A stretch of DNA of 6,113 nucleotides from Syntrophales bacterium (GTDB taxonomy: Bacteria > Desulfobacterota > Syntrophia > Syntrophales > UBA2210), in the NCBI GenBank assembly GCA_028715865.1, contig JAQUQY010000093.1, positions 1 to 6,113 of the forward strand. Reading direction: 5' to 3'. A program made the position numbers and the translations under genes. The notes under the pieces are model-generated. The model saw nothing but the letters and a program-made list of their open reading frames with translations. It ran no database searches and was not told the origin of the DNA. Each line of letters opens with the position of its first letter. Within the stretch, counting starts at the first letter, position 1. Shown in pieces: positions 5,889 through 6,113 of the stretch.

Positions 5889-6113
5889 TTATGATTTAAG
5901 TCTGTCCTTCCAGACGCTGATCCGGTTCAGGGCATCAAGGGGCGTGAGGGAATCCGTGTCCATATCTCTCAGTTCATGAATCACGAGGTCTTCCTCATTT
6001 ACAAAAAGGGAAAGCTGGCCCGGATTTTTCCTGCTCCCCAAGCCCCCGCCACCGGCCAGTTTCGGCTGGCCCGCGCCGTCCAGCTCACCCTTCTCCAGGT
6101 TGTGAAGCACCTC
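5889..6113 (-). CDS. mutS: DNA mismatch repair protein MutS, C-terminal end (start lies beyond the window)
   Basis: On the minus strand, 74 residues are open from the window edge to TAA at 5889-5891; the gene continues past position 6113. The fragment shows the three parts of a MutS C-terminus: VLHNLEKGE, the end of the ATPase-domain helix; a Gly-rich linker leading into QLSLF (codons at 6003-6017), an exact match to the consensus sliding-clamp binding pentapeptide; and the terminal LRDMDTDSLTPLDALNRISVWKDRL, the helical oligomerisation segment (compare DSLTP..AL in known MutS proteins). MutS recognises mispaired bases and recruits MutL. The catalytic and mismatch-binding domains are outside the view, so intactness cannot be judged. 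It converges with the assembly ATPase gene and is functionally unrelated. Confidence 0.9.
   Translation of the reverse strand, partial: EVLHNLEKGELDGAGQPKLAGGGGLGSRKNPGQLSLFVNEEDLVIHELRDMDTDSLTPLDALNRISVWKDRLKS

Overview
The window looks like a chromosomal segment of a Gram-negative, deltaproteobacterial (Desulfobacterota-like) organism. This rests on inference: moderate GC content by eye, a GspE/PilB-class assembly ATPase with an N-terminal GAF domain, and an intergenic repeat whose end (GACTTTTTACGAAG type) resembles dispersed repeats I recall from genomes of the Syntrophus/Geobacter/Desulfo- group. Species cannot be assigned. No rRNA, tRNA, CRISPR array, IS transposase or phage gene was found.

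Layout. Positions 1-399 (+) hold the C-terminal part of a transglutaminase-like (papain-fold) protein with an intact Cys-His-Asp triad. Positions 400-805 are non-coding: a perfect 26-bp palindrome, a roughly 154-bp element with 19-bp imperfect terminal inverted repeats, a sigma70-type promoter, and a 17-nt inverted repeat just before the next start codon. Positions 806-1528 and 1533-3218 (+) encode the ATPase and a 561-residue polytopic permease of an ABC-2-type exporter. They are 4 nt apart and almost certainly co-transcribed. Positions 3219-3479 are non-coding and contain the ribosome binding site of the next gene. Positions 3480-5801 (+) encode a 773-residue GspE/PulE/PilB-family ATPase with an N-terminal GAF domain, a degenerate MshEN-like domain and a complete ATPase core with a tetracysteine site. 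After an 87-bp convergent gap, the minus strand (5889-6113) carries the C-terminal end of mutS, including a canonical sliding-clamp binding motif.

How the parts relate. The ABC pair forms one membrane exporter of unknown substrate, and the transglutaminase-like gene upstream may or may not belong with it. The GAF-bearing ATPase probably powers assembly of a type IV pilus or type II secretion pseudopilus from the cytoplasmic side. No pilC, pilT or pilin gene lies in the window, so its partner machine is probably encoded elsewhere. mutS is an unrelated housekeeping gene.

The most noteworthy item is the GAF-ATPase fusion. Its GAF domain keeps most of the NKFDE signature of cyclic-nucleotide-type GAF domains, while the adjacent MshEN-like domain has lost the residues that define the c-di-GMP-binding motif. 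This suggests, but does not prove, a change in the signal that controls the motor. Similar fusions may already exist in databases; I could not check.
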